A DNA stretch of 64,000 nt from Trema orientale (Eukaryota > Streptophyta > Magnoliopsida > Rosales > Cannabaceae). Below, one piece after another: positions 62,801 through 64,000 of this stretch. The notes beneath the pieces were generated by a model, which did no database searches, was not told the origin of the DNA, and saw nothing but the letters and a program-made list of their open reading frames with translations. The stretch spans positions 81,809 through 145,808 of the forward strand of contig JXTC01000369.1 of the NCBI GenBank assembly GCA_002914845.1, given 5' to 3'. A program made the position numbers and the translations under genes. Numbering within the stretch: the stretch's first letter is position 1; each line of letters opens with the position of its first letter.

Positions 62801-63600
62801 CAATTTCTGTTACATTTTTATGAATTATTATTGGTCTCCTTTGTTAACTGTGATGTAATTAATTAAGATTCTTATAATTATAAATAGTACCTAAACTATG
62901 TTGACACTGACATTATTAGTCTTGACTAGCTCACGTTTATAGAAAAATCGACGTATATATATATTTAGTGACAATAATTTATATAAAATATATCCATATA
63001 TATATATATTGACATTTGACACTATGATAATTTAAGAAAGTACTATGTTTAGATGTTTAGAGACACCATTCATTTGAAGGATAAAGAAGGCTTATAAATG
63101 ACATTATAATGTTTTATTTTATTTTATGATGTGCGCACATTGAAGAATTTGACTTTTGAAACTATTAAAATTCTACAGCTAATTAGAACATATTTGAGTA
63201 TGCAAGACCATTACCTCTAATTGTTTTTTAATTGATTTTGCGTATATCTGTTTATATATAATACATAATAAATGTATCTAGGGTACGTAGCTTAAGTACC
63301 TAACATACAAAAACAAATTTTTGTTAATTAGTTATGAAACAAAAAAAAAATCAAATATGCTTCATTAAAAATCAAGAGGGAAAAGCCAATAATGATGTGG
63401 CCCTCCTCCATTTTAGAAAAATAGAACAGCATCTAGGAAAAAGTGTTGCCCTTTACATTATTTTACATAAAAAATTTTTTCCATTTGCACATCCCAGAAA
63501 TATGAATAAAATAAAATAGAAGCTAATAGCCAGCAAAGATTATTATTCTACATTCTTTTAAAAGCGTCTGAAGCTTCAACTGGAAACGACAAAGCGAAAC
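56861..63600. other. Large gene-free AT-rich intergenic region
   Basis: No frame shows protein-family character. The region is marked by many TATATA tracts: about 59408-59427, 59870-59884 and 59900-59914 (the last two within a two-copy 31-bp repeat ending TATGTATATATTCTTCAAT), 61320-61335, and 62938-63010. G-box-like CACGTG occurs near 57332, and ACACGTGCAC near 57389. Much of this could be the promoter region of the gene to the right. Confidence 0.5.
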
Positions 63601-63676
63601 TTTAATTACAAAACAAATCACGCGCCATCACTGCATGTGGGTTTGCAACACATTTTATTAAAATTTTTCTCCATTA

Positions 63677-63717
<41 letters not shown>

Positions 63718-64000
63718 TTTTTCTTATTAGACTATCTGCAACCCTTGAAACATCCCACGAGCTTTACACCTGCGTCTTCCCACCTTCTCTCTATCTTTCA
63801 TCCTTATCTCTCTGCAAAAACACTCTCCACTCTTCAATTATTCCTCCCACACTCTCATCATCTCACCTCACCTCTTCTCAGCTTACCCACCATTCCCAAT
63901 TCTTCTTTTAACTTCTTCTGTTTTGATACCTCTGATTATAATAGCATAGCTTCTTCTCTTCTCTTCTTCTTATTCTTAGCTCTTTGGTAGTTTATATTTA
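63601..64000 (+). promoter_or_regulatory. Probable promoter/5' leader of a gene beyond the window
   Basis: A CT dinucleotide repeat (about 63680-63714) is followed by 280 bases of very pyrimidine-rich sequence running to the window end, the typical look of a plant 5' UTR. The open plus-strand frame across it is Ser/Leu/Pro-rich because of that composition and is not convincing protein. The gene itself, if present, starts to the right. Confidence 0.45.

Noticed and set aside
63637-63990. 117-codon plus-strand frame starting MGLQHILLKF
   Set aside because: It is driven by the CT repeat and pyrimidine-rich leader. It has no domain-like segment and more probably is the 5' UTR of a gene beyond the window.

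Overview
The window is nuclear DNA of a flowering plant, a eudicot and perhaps a rosid. The evidence is AT-rich DNA with GT-AG introns, CT/GA-rich leaders, plant-only protein families (AHL, TBL, CLPT, MAP65) and a repeat fraction of PIF/Harbinger, hAT-like and foldback elements plus Copia-type LTR fossils. One assembly gap (Ns, 33529-33803) lies inside a repeat. The species cannot be named from the sequence.

Genes, left to right: (1) a 133-aa single-exon DUF761-like membrane-anchored protein (+, 1240-1641); (2) an AHL1-type AT-hook/PPC nuclear protein (-, 5 coding exons, 2363-5406); (3) a MAP65-3/PLEIADE-type microtubule bundler (-, 12 coding exons, 7579-11639); (4) a TBL/DUF231 Golgi wall-polysaccharide acetyltransferase of the YLS7/TBL18 type (-, 3 exons, 17360-20982); (5) the plastid Clp protease accessory subunit CLPT1 (+, 6 exons, 25880-28203); (6) the mitochondrial F1 ATP synthase epsilon subunit (+, 2 exons, 37096-38864); (7) CPSF160, the large subunit of the pre-mRNA 3'-end processing complex (+, 26 exons, 42588-56338). 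I assembled the exon chains by hand from splice sites and frame. All close in frame and give family-typical lengths (345, 731, 602, 233, 70 and 1460 aa for the six multi-exon genes). These are mostly housekeeping genes and do not form one pathway. Their order looks ancestral: from memory, Arabidopsis has MAP65-3, YLS7 and CPSF160 close together on chromosome 5, and TBL18 beside CLPT1 on chromosome 4.

The spaces between genes hold the accessory material. From about 28.99 to 36.02 kb lies a decayed PIF/Harbinger transposon with both its genes (DDE transposase and Myb/SANT-like protein), interrupted by two solo LTRs. From 39.16 to about 41.95 kb lies a 5'-truncated Copia fossil split by a hAT-like element and by another solo LTR, each with clean target duplications. 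Foldback/MITE elements sit at 14917-15441, 23108-23588, about 24830-25570 (itself carrying a nested foldback), 36340-36725, and inside CPSF160 intron 13 (49411-49776). A tiny poly(T) retroposon scar with an 18-bp duplication lies at 7200-7274. The last 7.6 kb is AT-rich and gene-free. It ends in a CT-rich tract that looks like the leader of a gene beyond the window.

I found no CRISPR array, rRNA, convincing tRNA or bacterial-type system. The most interesting material is the datable nesting of transposons and the conserved gene order. Nothing here clearly amounts to a new biological system.
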